A DNA stretch of 64,000 bases from Pseudomonas wayambapalatensis. GTDB lineage: Bacteria > Pseudomonadota > Gammaproteobacteria > Pseudomonadales > Pseudomonadaceae. The first letter of the stretch is position 1. Each line of letters opens with the position of its first letter. Location: NCBI GenBank assembly GCA_014268975.2, contig CP077096.1, forward strand, positions 553,001 through 617,000, written 5' to 3'. Below the pieces are notes generated by a model. The model made no database searches. It saw nothing but the letters and a program-made list of their open reading frames with translations, and had not been told where the DNA came from. Made by a program: the position numbers and the translations under genes. Positions 1-7,907 of the stretch are shown one piece after another.

Positions 1-1280
1 GCGACAACAGCTTCCGCACCGGCATCGTGCTGGTGGTGGACACCTCGGTGTCGATGCAGCCCTACATCGACCGGGTGCGCCAGGTGGTCAGCGAGTTGCA
101 GCAGCAACTGGCGGCACGCGGTGAGCTGGACAGCGTCAGCTTTGGCCTGGTGGGCTTTCGCAACAGCGTCAAGCGCACGCCGGGCCTGGACTACTTGAGC
201 AAGACCCTGGTCAGCCTCGATGAAGGCCGCGACCCTGCGCGCTTTCTCAAGGCCGCATCGCAGGTCAAGGCCACCACCGTGTCCAGCCATTCGTTCAACG
301 AAGATGCCTTCGCCGGGGTCATGCAGGCGGTCGAGGGCATGGACTGGTCCGGCTACGGCGGACGCATCGTGCTGCTGGTCAGCGATGCTGGCGCCTTGCG
401 CAAGAGCGACCCCGAGAGCAGCACGCGGATGAACGAAGCCGAGGTGCGTCAGGCGGCGCTGAGCAAGCAGATCAAGATCTACGCCCTGCACCTGCGCACC
501 CCTGCCGGGGTGAAGAACCACGGCTCGGCCGAGCAGCAGTACCGCGTGCTCACCGCCGACAGCAACCCGCGTATCGGCGACCTCTACGTGGGTGTGCCGG
601 GGGGCGATGTGAACGCCTTTGGCGAGCGCGTGCAGGAGATCGGCTCGACCTTCGCCGAGCTGGTGCACCAGGTGCGCAACCAACAGCCGCAGGCCGTGCC
701 GTTGCTCGCCTCCGGTTCCAGCCTCGCCGCCAAGACCCAGGCCGTGGGCTACGCCATGCACATGGACTTTCTCGGCCGTCGCAGCGCCAGCCAGGCGCCG
801 CAACTGGTGAGTGCCTGGACCGCCGATCGTGACCTGACCAACCCGGCGCTGCCGACCTTGCAGGTGTGCGTGATGCTGACCAAGCTGCAGCTCAACGACC
901 TGCAGCAGTCGCTCAAGCTGATCGTCGATGCGGCGCGCAAGACGCGCAGCTCGCCGGGCGACTTCTTCAATGAAATCGCCAGCGCCAGTGCCTACATGAG
1001 CCGCGACCCCGGCGCGCTGAGCAAGGGCGCCAACCTTGCCCAGGGCGGCGTACTCGGTGAGTACCTCGAAGGCCTGCCGTATCGCAGCAAGTCGCTGAGC
1101 ATGACCCAGGACCTGTGGCTGTCGCTGTCGGTCGCCGAGCAGGAGGATTTCATCGACGAGCTCGACTCGAAGATTCGCCTCTACGAAACCTTCCACAACG
1201 ACATGGCCAACTGGGTGCGTTTCGGCAACGCCGAACCGGGCGACGCCCTGTACCGTGTCCCGCTCTCGACGCTGCCTTGA
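1..1280 (+). CDS. ppkA: PpkA-type T6SS protein, C-terminal von Willebrand A domain (5' end outside window)
   Basis: The reading frame is open from the first bases of the window, so the true start lies upstream. The visible part begins inside a von Willebrand A fold: a hydrophobic strand runs into the metal-site motif DTSVS (MIDAS, DxSxS), followed by a helix and later strands (IVLLVSDAG). In Pseudomonas T6SS loci such a domain forms the C-terminal part of the membrane Ser/Thr kinase PpkA, which phosphorylates Fha and switches on secretion. No kinase domain is visible here. The assignment rests on the neighbours: tagT begins on the last base of this gene's stop codon and tagS, tagR and tagQ follow in the same direction. 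A stand-alone vWA protein is the main alternative. Confidence 0.72.
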   Translation, partial: DNSFRTGIVLVVDTSVSMQPYIDRVRQVVSELQQQLAARGELDSVSFGLVGFRNSVKRTPGLDYLSKTLVSLDEGRDPARFLKAASQVKATTVSSHSFNEDAFAGVMQAVEGMDWSGYGGRIVLLVSDAGALRKSDPESSTRMNEAEVRQAALSKQIKIYALHLRTPAGVKNHGSAEQQYRVLTADSNPRIGDLYVGVPGGDVNAFGERVQEIGSTFAELVHQVRNQQPQAVPLLASGSSLAAKTQAVGYAMHMDFLGRRSASQAPQLVSAWTADRDLTNPALPTLQVCVMLTKLQLNDLQQSLKLIVDAARKTRSSPGDFFNEIASASAYMSRDPGALSKGANLAQGGVLGEYLEGLPYRSKSLSMTQDLWLSLSVAEQEDFIDELDSKIRLYETFHNDMANWVRFGNAEPGDALYRVPLSTLP

Positions 1281-1984
1281 TGATCAGCCTGCAAGGGGTG
1301 CACAAGACGCGCGGGCGCTACCGCCTGGAGATCGGCGATCTGCGCCTGGGCGCCGGTGAGCGTGTGGCGCTGGTCGGCCCCAGCGGCTGCGGCAAGAGCA
1401 CCCTGCTCGACCTGCTGGCATTGGTGCTGGCGCCGGATGCGGCGGACGCCTTCACCCTGGAACTTGAAGGCAGCGTGCAGGATGTCGCCGGGCTGTGGCG
1501 TGGCCGTCGGCTCGACCGGCTGGCCGCCTTGCGCAGTCGGCACCTGGGTTATGTGCTGCAAGCGGGCGGGCTGCTGGGCTTTCTCGATGTGCGCGGCAAT
1601 ATCCGCCTGCCGCGTCAGTTGCTGGGGCTGGCCGACGACGGTGGCGTCGAACGCCTGGCGGCCGCGCTGGATGTGAGCGACCAGTTGGACAAGCGTCCGG
1701 CGGCGCTTTCGCTGGGCCAGCGCCAGCGGGTCAGTTGTGCCCGCGCCCTGGCCCATGCGCCAGCGCTGTTGCTGGCGGACGAACCGACCGCAGCGCTCGA
1801 TCCGGTCAATGCCGAGCGGGTGATGCAGTTGCTGTTGCGCCAGGCCGAGGCGCATCGGGTGACCTGCATCATCGCCACCCACGACGAGACCCTGGCCCGC
1901 GACGCCGGGCTGCGGGTGCTGCGCATGCACTGTCGGCGCGATGCCGACGGCGGCGTCATCGCGACCTTGGGGCAGGCTGCCTGA
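1280..1984 (+). CDS. tagT: TagT, ABC transporter ATPase of the T6SS threonine-phosphorylation pathway
   Basis: ATP-binding subunit of about 234 residues, close to the expected size for TagT or a LolD-like ATPase. Walker A (GPSGCGKST), the ABC signature (LSLGQRQR) and Walker B with its glutamate (LLLADEPTAALD) are all present, followed by an ATHD switch histidine. The chosen ATG shares a base with the ppkA stop (TGATG), indicating translational coupling; an upstream in-frame start at 1115 would overlap ppkA widely and is rejected. TagT pairs with the permease TagS encoded next. In P. aeruginosa this inner-membrane complex acts upstream of PpkA in sensing envelope events and activating the T6SS. 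By sequence alone it could be another MacB/LolD-type ATPase; the neighbours decide. Confidence 0.85.
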   Translation: MISLQGVHKTRGRYRLEIGDLRLGAGERVALVGPSGCGKSTLLDLLALVLAPDAADAFTLELEGSVQDVAGLWRGRRLDRLAALRSRHLGYVLQAGGLLGFLDVRGNIRLPRQLLGLADDGGVERLAAALDVSDQLDKRPAALSLGQRQRVSCARALAHAPALLLADEPTAALDPVNAERVMQLLLRQAEAHRVTCIIATHDETLARDAGLRVLRMHCRRDADGGVIATLGQAA

Positions 1985-3192
1985 TGCGCCCGCTGCTGAT
2001 CGCCGGGCTGGCCTGGCAGGACTACCGCACCGACGCGCGGCTGTCGGCCTGCGCGGTGCTGGCGCTGGTGGCGGTGATTGCGCCACTGCTGGTGCTGTTC
2101 GGCCTGAAGTTCGGCCTGATCGGCAGCCTGACCGAACGCCTGCAGCGCGACCCGGGCGTGCGTGAGGTCATACCCTTGGGCGGTGGACGTTTCACTGCCG
2201 ATTTCATTACCGGGCTCGCGGCGCGTCCGGATGTCGCCTTCGCCATCCCGCGCACCCGCCAGATCGCCGCCACCGCCGAGTTGCTGCTGCCTGCACAAGG
2301 GCGTGGGGTGACGGTCGAGATGCTGCCGACCGCGCCCGGCGATCCGTTGCTCGACGGCGCCGTGGCCCCCGATGCAGTCGACCTGCGCGACGTGGTGCTG
2401 AGTTTCACTGCGGCGGAAAAGCTCGGCGCCCATCCCGGCGATCGCTTGCAGGCCAGTTTCAATCGCCAGCGTGCGGGCGAGGTGCAGTGGCGCCAGACCT
2501 CGTTGCACGTGCGTGCCGTGCTGCCGCTGGCAGCGTTCGAGCGCGATGCCTTGTTCGCACCGTTGGCCTTGCTGGAGGCCGCCGAGGACTACCGCGACGG
2601 GCGTGCGGTACCGGCGCTGGATTGGACGGGCGAGCTGCCGGCCGGCAGCGCGGCGCGGGTCTACCCGGCGTTTCGCCTGTATGCCCGCACGCTCGAGGAC
2701 GTCGAGCCGCTGCGCCAGTTCTTCGCCGAACGTCAGTTGCTGGTCTCGACCCAGGCGGCGCAGATCGCCCAGGTGCAGTCGCTCGGACGCAACCTCGACC
2801 TGGTGTTCTGGATCATCGCCGCGTTGGCCGTGGCCGGGGCGGTTGCGGCGGTTGCCGCAGGTGCGGTGGCGGCGGTCGAGCGCAAGCAGCGCGAGCTGGC
2901 GGTGTTGCGCCTGCTGGGCTTCGGCACCGCCGCGCTGCTGTTGTTCGTGGTGTTGCAGGCGCTGTACAGCGGCCTGCTCGCCTCCGGGCTGGCGGCCCTG
3001 TTGTATGCCCTGGCCGAGCACGGCCTGAACCGACTGTTCATGCAGGTGCCCGGCGAGTACGCCGCTCACCTGCTGCCCATGCACTATCTCGTCGCGCTGC
3101 TCGCCGTGTTGTCGGCCAGCACCGCTGCCGCCGCCCTGGGCGGCTGGCGGGTGGCGCGGATCGACGCCTCGCAAGGAATTCGTGATGTCTGA
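1984..3192 (+). CDS. tagS: TagS, ABC transporter permease of the T6SS threonine-phosphorylation pathway
   Basis: Permease of about 402 residues. The start overlaps the tagT stop by one base (TGATG). Topology is that of the MacB/FtsX class: one N-terminal membrane helix (about residues 20-45), a large soluble periplasmic domain, then a C-terminal group of three hydrophobic segments (LVFWIIAALAVAGAVAAV, LLLFVVLQALYSGLLA and one ending in LLAVLSASTAAAALGG). It forms the membrane part of the complex with TagT. This class uses ATP hydrolysis to transmit mechanical signals across the membrane rather than for bulk transport, which fits a sensory role above PpkA. The 3' end overlaps the tagR start by eight bases. 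Confidence 0.83.
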   Translation: MRPLLIAGLAWQDYRTDARLSACAVLALVAVIAPLLVLFGLKFGLIGSLTERLQRDPGVREVIPLGGGRFTADFITGLAARPDVAFAIPRTRQIAATAELLLPAQGRGVTVEMLPTAPGDPLLDGAVAPDAVDLRDVVLSFTAAEKLGAHPGDRLQASFNRQRAGEVQWRQTSLHVRAVLPLAAFERDALFAPLALLEAAEDYRDGRAVPALDWTGELPAGSAARVYPAFRLYARTLEDVEPLRQFFAERQLLVSTQAAQIAQVQSLGRNLDLVFWIIAALAVAGAVAAVAAGAVAAVERKQRELAVLRLLGFGTAALLLFVVLQALYSGLLASGLAALLYALAEHGLNRLFMQVPGEYAAHLLPMHYLVALLAVLSASTAAAALGGWRVARIDASQGIRDV

Positions 3193-4963
3193 ACTTCGCC
3201 TCAAGGTAGCGGCCTTGATCGTCACCACACTGGGTCTTGTGGCCTGTTCTCCAGCCGATGGCGAGGACAAGCCCCAGGTCTCCGCGGTCAACACCGCCGC
3301 GCCCGACCCCGCCGCCACCAGCAAGCTGGACAACCCCAAGCCCCTGGCCGACGACGTCAGCTTGCCGCTGCCCTGTGGCGGCGAGATTGTCTTCCGGCAT
3401 GTCTACGTGCTGGCGCAAGGCAGCCTCGACGACCGCGAGGTCAACCTGGGCTATCCCTTCAGCGAAGGCGAGGCGGGTTACAAGCAGTCGTTCATCTCCG
3501 GGTATCGCCGCGACTTCATCAATGGCCAGTTCAGCCTGCAGGACCTGTCCTCCGCCTGGCAGAAGCAGGTCGGCGCCAGCCTGCCCAAGGTCGAGGCGGG
3601 CAGCCCGCTCAAGCCGATGATGTATTTCATCGGCAAGTACGAGGTGACTGCGCGCCAGTATGCGCAGGTCATGGCCCAGGCTCAGTCGCTGGCCAGCGGC
3701 GAGGCGGAGCCCGCCTGCGAACCGGTCACCGAGGCCGCCGGTCGCCTGCCCAAGGTCAAGCTGTCGCGGTTCGAGGCCGAGCGTTTCGCCGCGGTGTACA
3801 GCGCCTGGTTGATGAAGCATCACCGCGAGTTGCTGCCGGTCAGTGGCCGGGGCAGCAAGGCCGAAGATGGCGGGATCGGTTTCGTGCGCTTGCCCACCGA
3901 AGTGGAATGGGAATTCGCCGCCCGCGGCGGTTCGGCGGTCAGCCGCCAGGAGCTCGATGGCCGGCTGTTCCCGCGCAAGGTCGAGGGCAGCGACAGTGAC
4001 GGGCCGCTGGCCGACTGGGCGGTGTTCAACCAGGTTGCCGGTGGCACCGGCCAGGCTGCGCGACTGATGCCGATCGGGACCAAGCAACCCAACCCGCTCG
4101 GGCTGTTCGATGTGATCGGCAATGCCGCCGAAATGGTCCAGGAATCCTTCCAGCTGGTGCACGCTGGTCGCCGTCAGGGCGCCTACGGCGGCTTCGTGGT
4201 CAAGGGCGGCAACTACCTGGAAGGCGAGACCACGCTGTTCACCGGTATGCGTCGCGAGTATCCGCTGTTCGGTGCCGACGGCACTGAGCAGCGCAACGAG
4301 ACCACCGGTTTCCGCGTCGCCATCGGTGCCTTGTCGGCGCCGCGTTCGCGCTACCAGGAGCTGTTCGAGCAATGGCAGAAAGAGGGGCGCCTGGCCGGCC
4401 TCACCGACGACATCAATGCCGCCGATGACCCGACCACGCGCCTGGACGGCATCATCGCCGGCGCCAGCGACCCGCGCCTGCAGGCCGAGTTGGGTCTGGT
4501 CAACGAGGAGCTCAAGCGCAATGTCTCGCTGATCGCCCGCCAGCGCGAAGAAGCGGCCGGCAACCTGATCCAGTCGGCGGCCCTCGTGGCCGAGACCATC
4601 AACAACTACAACATCCGCCTGACCAACCTGCAGAACACCCAGGCCAAGGCCCAGGCCTCCGGCGACCAGGCCAGCGCCAGCCTGTATGGCGCCGCCATCG
4701 CCAACGGCCGCAGCGCGCTGGACGGCGCGCTGGCGATCTACATCGACAACCTGGCCAGCGGCACGCGCTACACCGATGCGGTGATCCAGGCGCAGTTCCA
4801 GCGGGTCAAGCAAGAGCTTGAGCGCAAGCCGGTGCTGGGCAAGAGCCTGGAGACCCGCGCCACCCTGTTCGTCCGCCACGTCGGGGAGTACCGCCAGAAC
4901 CGGCGGGCCGACCCGGCGACGATCCTCAAGGAGCTGCTGGCATCGGCTGCTCCGCGACCTTGA
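3185..4963 (+). CDS. tagR: TagR, lipoprotein with sulfatase-modifying-factor (FGE) fold, T6SS activator
   Basis: About 592 residues. The ATG at 3185 follows AAGGA at 3173-3177 by seven bases; the GTG one codon earlier is less well placed. A lipobox (LVAC, Cys21, followed by Ser) ends the signal peptide. The middle of the protein carries formylglycine-generating-enzyme-like blocks: a YFIGKYEVTARQY strand, LPTEVEWEFAARGG, NPLGLFDVIGNAAEMV and ETTGFRVA. The C-terminal third (from about residue 400) is charged and helical. In P. aeruginosa TagR is periplasmic or membrane-associated and promotes PpkA activation; the FGE fold is thought to bind rather than catalyse. This supports the module assignment strongly, because an FGE protein between a MacB-type permease and a glycine-zipper lipoprotein is a characteristic combination. 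Confidence 0.85.
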   Translation: MSELRLKVAALIVTTLGLVACSPADGEDKPQVSAVNTAAPDPAATSKLDNPKPLADDVSLPLPCGGEIVFRHVYVLAQGSLDDREVNLGYPFSEGEAGYKQSFISGYRRDFINGQFSLQDLSSAWQKQVGASLPKVEAGSPLKPMMYFIGKYEVTARQYAQVMAQAQSLASGEAEPACEPVTEAAGRLPKVKLSRFEAERFAAVYSAWLMKHHRELLPVSGRGSKAEDGGIGFVRLPTEVEWEFAARGGSAVSRQELDGRLFPRKVEGSDSDGPLADWAVFNQVAGGTGQAARLMPIGTKQPNPLGLFDVIGNAAEMVQESFQLVHAGRRQGAYGGFVVKGGNYLEGETTLFTGMRREYPLFGADGTEQRNETTGFRVAIGALSAPRSRYQELFEQWQKEGRLAGLTDDINAADDPTTRLDGIIAGASDPRLQAELGLVNEELKRNVSLIARQREEAAGNLIQSAALVAETINNYNIRLTNLQNTQAKAQASGDQASASLYGAAIANGRSALDGALAIYIDNLASGTRYTDAVIQAQFQRVKQELERKPVLGKSLETRATLFVRHVGEYRQNRRADPATILKELLASAAPRP

Positions 4964-5035
4964 AGAAACCCTGAAAAAAGACCCCGGCCCGCATGAAGCA
5001 GGCCGGATCAGCACAACCCGAGAGAGAACCCGACC

Positions 5036-5959
5036 ATGCGCTTGAATCGCACCTCCCTGATCACCGCTTCCAAAGCCCGTGCCGCTCTGCTGCTGGCTGC
5101 CGGTTTCAGCAGCGTCCTGCTGACCGGCTGCGCCGGTTCGCCGGTTTCCAAGATCGGTGCAACGACCAAGGTGGAGTACTACCCCAACTGCTACGAGCCG
5201 GTGCAGCACCTGCGTTCCACTGACGGCGACATGACTCGCTCGGTCGCCACCGGCGCACTGCTCGGCGCGGTAGGCGGTGCCCTGACCGGCGCCCTGGTGG
5301 ACGGTGACAACCGTGGTCGCAACGCCGCCATCGGCGCTGCTGGCGGCGCCCTGGTCGGCGGCGCGGCGGGCTACTACACCGAGCGCCAGAAGCAGATCAG
5401 CGACGACAAGCAGCGCATCGCTTCCTACGCCGCCGACATCGACAAGAGCGCCGCCGACCTGGACCGCACCACCCAGTACGCCAAGGCGTCCCAGGCCTGC
5501 TACCAGCGTGAGTTCGCCAGCCTGATCCAGAACCGCAAGGCCAACCGCATCAACGACACCGAAGGCCGCAAGCGCCTGGCCGAGATCGTTGCCGGCTTGA
5601 ACGAGTCGAACCAGCTGCTCGGCACCGTCAACGGTCGTCTGGGTGAGAACCTGAACAACTACACCCAGGCCTACGAGCAGGACCTCAAGCAGGTGGGCGT
5701 GCAGCGTTCGGAAGTGGTGGCCGTGGTCCAGCCACCGAAAGCGACCAGCAAGTCTGGCACCAAGAAGGGCCAGGCTGCGGGCAAGACCAACACCAAAGTG
5801 CCGACTGAAGCAGTCGCGACCGAGAAGACCCTGCAGAACGCCACCGGCAAGAAGGCCGAGGCCCAGCAAGTGGCCAAGGCGGGCGTGGATCAGGTCAACA
5901 GCATGTGCCGCAACCCGGACATGGGTGACTGGGCACCGGTGCCTTGCCCGAACGTTTGA
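5036..5959 (+). CDS. tagQ: TagQ, outer-membrane lipoprotein of the T6SS signalling module
   Basis: Protein of 307 residues, the size expected for TagQ. The signal peptide ends in a lipobox, LLTGC with Cys32. Residues about 66-105 form a glycine-zipper segment (ATGALLGAVGGALTGALVDG, then AAIGAAGGALVGGAAGYY) typical of membrane-embedding lipoproteins. The remainder is charged, helical and coiled-coil-like, with a Lys/Thr-rich stretch near residue 240 and two late cysteines (SMCRNP and VPCPNV). A GAGAGAA sequence lies about ten bases before the ATG, and 72 bases separate it from tagR. TagQ is known to be needed for outer-membrane association of TagR. It is the last gene of this module; the next gene starts 110 bases further on and is of a different type. 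Confidence 0.83.
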   Translation: MRLNRTSLITASKARAALLLAAGFSSVLLTGCAGSPVSKIGATTKVEYYPNCYEPVQHLRSTDGDMTRSVATGALLGAVGGALTGALVDGDNRGRNAAIGAAGGALVGGAAGYYTERQKQISDDKQRIASYAADIDKSAADLDRTTQYAKASQACYQREFASLIQNRKANRINDTEGRKRLAEIVAGLNESNQLLGTVNGRLGENLNNYTQAYEQDLKQVGVQRSEVVAVVQPPKATSKSGTKKGQAAGKTNTKVPTEAVATEKTLQNATGKKAEAQQVAKAGVDQVNSMCRNPDMGDWAPVPCPNV

Positions 5960-5997
5960 TGGGATTGCAGGGGTGCATCGCGCCCCTTTCGCGACGC

Positions 5998-6030
5998 AAG
6001 GCCGCTTCTGCAAAGAGCGGCTTTGCGCTG
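5998..6030 (+). terminator. possible terminator after tagQ
   Basis: GCCGCT (6001-6006) pairs with AGCGGC (6016-6021), extended by AAG/TTT, and is followed by a short T-containing stretch. A GGGGTGC/GCGCCCC hairpin precedes it. The T-run is weak, so read-through into the next gene is plausible. Confidence 0.35.
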
Positions 6031-6069
6031 TGGACAGGCCAGCCTGTAGCTGAGTAAGGACACGTATTC

Positions 6070-6984
6070 ATGAAAGACCTTCTGGTCAACGAATTGGCCA
6101 ACACCTCGCAGTTTCTGGCGCAGCAGCGCCTGCAGGGGCGTATCGACCAGCAGAAGCTGTTCAAGGCGATCGATGCCGACCCTGGCATCGTCGGTGCGGG
6201 TGTCGTGTATATCGATGCCGACTACAACGTGATCGTGCTGCGCGAGTTTCAGCCGATCTGCAGTATCAAGCCCAAGCGCATCATCCTACGCGAGGCGCCT
6301 CGCTACATTGCGCCCCAGCAATTCATGAACCAGTTGCAGACCAACCCGCGTGAGTCGCGCGTGGTCAAGGAGGCGGTAGGCACCACGCTCTCCTGCGCTG
6401 GTGCGATCCTGGGTTGGGTCGTCATGTTCAGCGGTACTATCGCCGTGCCCTTCTCCGGCGGTGTGAGTCTCGCGCTTACCGTTGCCGGATATGCAGCAGC
6501 AACCGCCAGTACCGCACAGTGCTTTATCGGTGTTGCCAGGACGGTCAACGAGGTCAACGACCCGTCAGCCAATGATGCGATGGATCAGGAGGCCTGGTAC
6601 AGGGCAGCCACACCGTTGCTCGACGGTATATCGTTGATCGGCGTCGGCAGCTCGGCCCTCACGACTGTACGCTTCCTGCAGGTGCGCAAGGCTGCCACGG
6701 GCGCCAACTGGCTCGACCTGACCCGTTCATTGAGCCGTCAGCAGCGTAGCGCTCTCACCCGCGAGTTGCTGTCGATCAAGCATCCTTCGCTTACCGCGAA
6801 GCAACTCAAGCTGCAACAGAGCACAGGTGAGCTGATCAAGCGTCACACGCCCACCCAGATCAAGCACGCCACTCAAACATTGATCAAGGATTCGCTTGGC
6901 GCTTCCATCGGTTTTGTCGGCAGCGGGACGGTGCAGGACAAGACCAAGAGCATCGCTCTGGGGCTCTATGAGGAGTTCGAGTAA
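6070..6984 (+). CDS. unassigned protein with hydrophobic glycine-rich core, candidate T6SS effector
   Basis: A protein of 304 residues that I cannot assign to a named family. There is no signal peptide. The N-terminal 95 residues look soluble. Residues about 101-157 are hydrophobic and rich in Gly, Ala, Ser and Thr (GAILGWVVMF, GTIAVPF, GGVSLALTVAGYAAATAST), a second hydrophobic stretch lies near 183-200, and the C-terminal 100 residues are basic and helical. Such a layout resembles pore-forming or membrane-inserting toxins. It lies directly after tagQ and its stop overlaps the start of a small membrane protein (TAATG), which in turn overlaps a paralogue of that protein. The inference is an effector followed by tandem immunity proteins. 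No catalytic motif is visible; a structural or housekeeping membrane role is not excluded. Confidence 0.5.
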   Translation: MKDLLVNELANTSQFLAQQRLQGRIDQQKLFKAIDADPGIVGAGVVYIDADYNVIVLREFQPICSIKPKRIILREAPRYIAPQQFMNQLQTNPRESRVVKEAVGTTLSCAGAILGWVVMFSGTIAVPFSGGVSLALTVAGYAAATASTAQCFIGVARTVNEVNDPSANDAMDQEAWYRAATPLLDGISLIGVGSSALTTVRFLQVRKAATGANWLDLTRSLSRQQRSALTRELLSIKHPSLTAKQLKLQQSTGELIKRHTPTQIKHATQTLIKDSLGASIGFVGSGTVQDKTKSIALGLYEEFE

Positions 6985-7445
6985 TGAGTCGGCACCCTGA
7001 CCTTCAGAAATTTCTCGATCGCTACTTCATGGTGTTCCTGGCGGGGTATTTTCTCTCGCTGTACGCCATGGCCGGGACGTTCTCTTTGGTGTGGAGTACC
7101 TATTGCCGTGACTGCAGCCGGGAGATCAACTATCCGCTCAGCCTTGGTGTGCTGGTGGTGACGCTGGTCACGGCGCATGCCGCCGTAGTGCGAGGTCGTG
7201 ACTGGGGGGTATGGATGGTCGCCGCCCTTTGTATCGGCTCCGTGGTTTTCCTGTTGCCGACCTACGGTTTCAGGCCGCACATGGGGATCTTCCTGAGCAT
7301 CATAGTCGTCGCGCTGCTGGCGTTGCTGGTACTCAACAGCAAGCGCTACAGAGCGATGCGCGTGCTACTTGCCGAGTATCGACACAAGCGTCAAGCCGAT
7401 AGAGCTTCAAAGGCCCAGCGACCCAAAGTTCGACGGTCTCGATGA
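6984..7445 (+). CDS. small polytopic membrane protein, candidate immunity protein 1
   Basis: A protein of 153 residues with four predicted membrane segments (about 15-37, 50-68, 75-92 and 98-117) and a strongly basic C-terminal tail. The start overlaps the stop of the 304-residue protein by one base, and the stop overlaps the next start. Its second half resembles the next protein: a conserved VVRGRDWGVWM/MIRGYGWAMWA block and LLALLVLNSKRYRAMR/LLALLVFNSERHREMR. The pair is therefore likely a tandem duplication. Small multi-TM proteins immediately downstream of membrane-active effectors often give immunity, which is the basis of the call. No named family is recognised and no experimental function can be stated. 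Confidence 0.5.
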   Translation: MSRHPDLQKFLDRYFMVFLAGYFLSLYAMAGTFSLVWSTYCRDCSREINYPLSLGVLVVTLVTAHAAVVRGRDWGVWMVAALCIGSVVFLLPTYGFRPHMGIFLSIIVVALLALLVLNSKRYRAMRVLLAEYRHKRQADRASKAQRPKVRRSR

Positions 7446-7876
7446 TGGGCGAGTATCAACGCCATCTTGAATTCCATGCGTTCATGCGTCGTTACTTCCC
7501 GACGTTCCTGCTGGGCTTTTTCACCTGTGTGCTGTCGGTGGCATTGGTTCTTGCCATGTGGATCGACGAGCATTGGCGCAGCCATCCGGATAATCCCGTC
7601 TACACGATAGTTTCGAGTACAGCACTGGCGGCGCTGCTGTGCCTGGGGCACTTGGCGATGATTCGTGGGTATGGATGGGCAATGTGGGCCGTTTTGCCAG
7701 TACCGCTGATGACGCTGCTGATCGCCCTGAGCTTGTTGGGCAACGGCCTGCATTTCATGTTGTTGGCTGCCATCCTGCTCTTGCCTCTGCTGGCGCTGCT
7801 GGTGTTCAACAGCGAGCGGCACAGGGAGATGCGCAGACGGCTCGTCGAGCTACGGCAGGCCCGAACCCGGCGCTAA
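7442..7876 (+). CDS. small polytopic membrane protein, candidate immunity protein 2
   Basis: A protein of 144 residues with four predicted membrane segments (about 20-40, 53-72, 77-92 and 95-117) and a basic tail. It is a paralogue of the preceding protein: both share an RGxxWxxW core and a LALLVxNSxRxxxMR end. Translation may start at either ATG of ATGATG (7442 or 7445), overlapping the previous stop, so the three genes 6070-7876 form one coupled unit. Two divergent immunity-like copies behind one putative effector suggest a gene duplicated and then diversified to cover variant toxins. This is inference; only the duplication and coupling are directly visible. Confidence 0.5.
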   Translation: MMGEYQRHLEFHAFMRRYFPTFLLGFFTCVLSVALVLAMWIDEHWRSHPDNPVYTIVSSTALAALLCLGHLAMIRGYGWAMWAVLPVPLMTLLIALSLLGNGLHFMLLAAILLLPLLALLVFNSERHREMRRRLVELRQARTRR

Positions 7877-7907
7877 TGCGCCGGGCCCGTCAACACCAAT
7901 CTCTACC

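Noticed and set aside
3038-6013. A 991-codon open frame on the minus strand across tagR and tagQ
   Set aside because: Low-complexity, Gly/Leu/Val-rich antisense frame typical of high-GC coding DNA; the plus-strand genes carry clear motifs.
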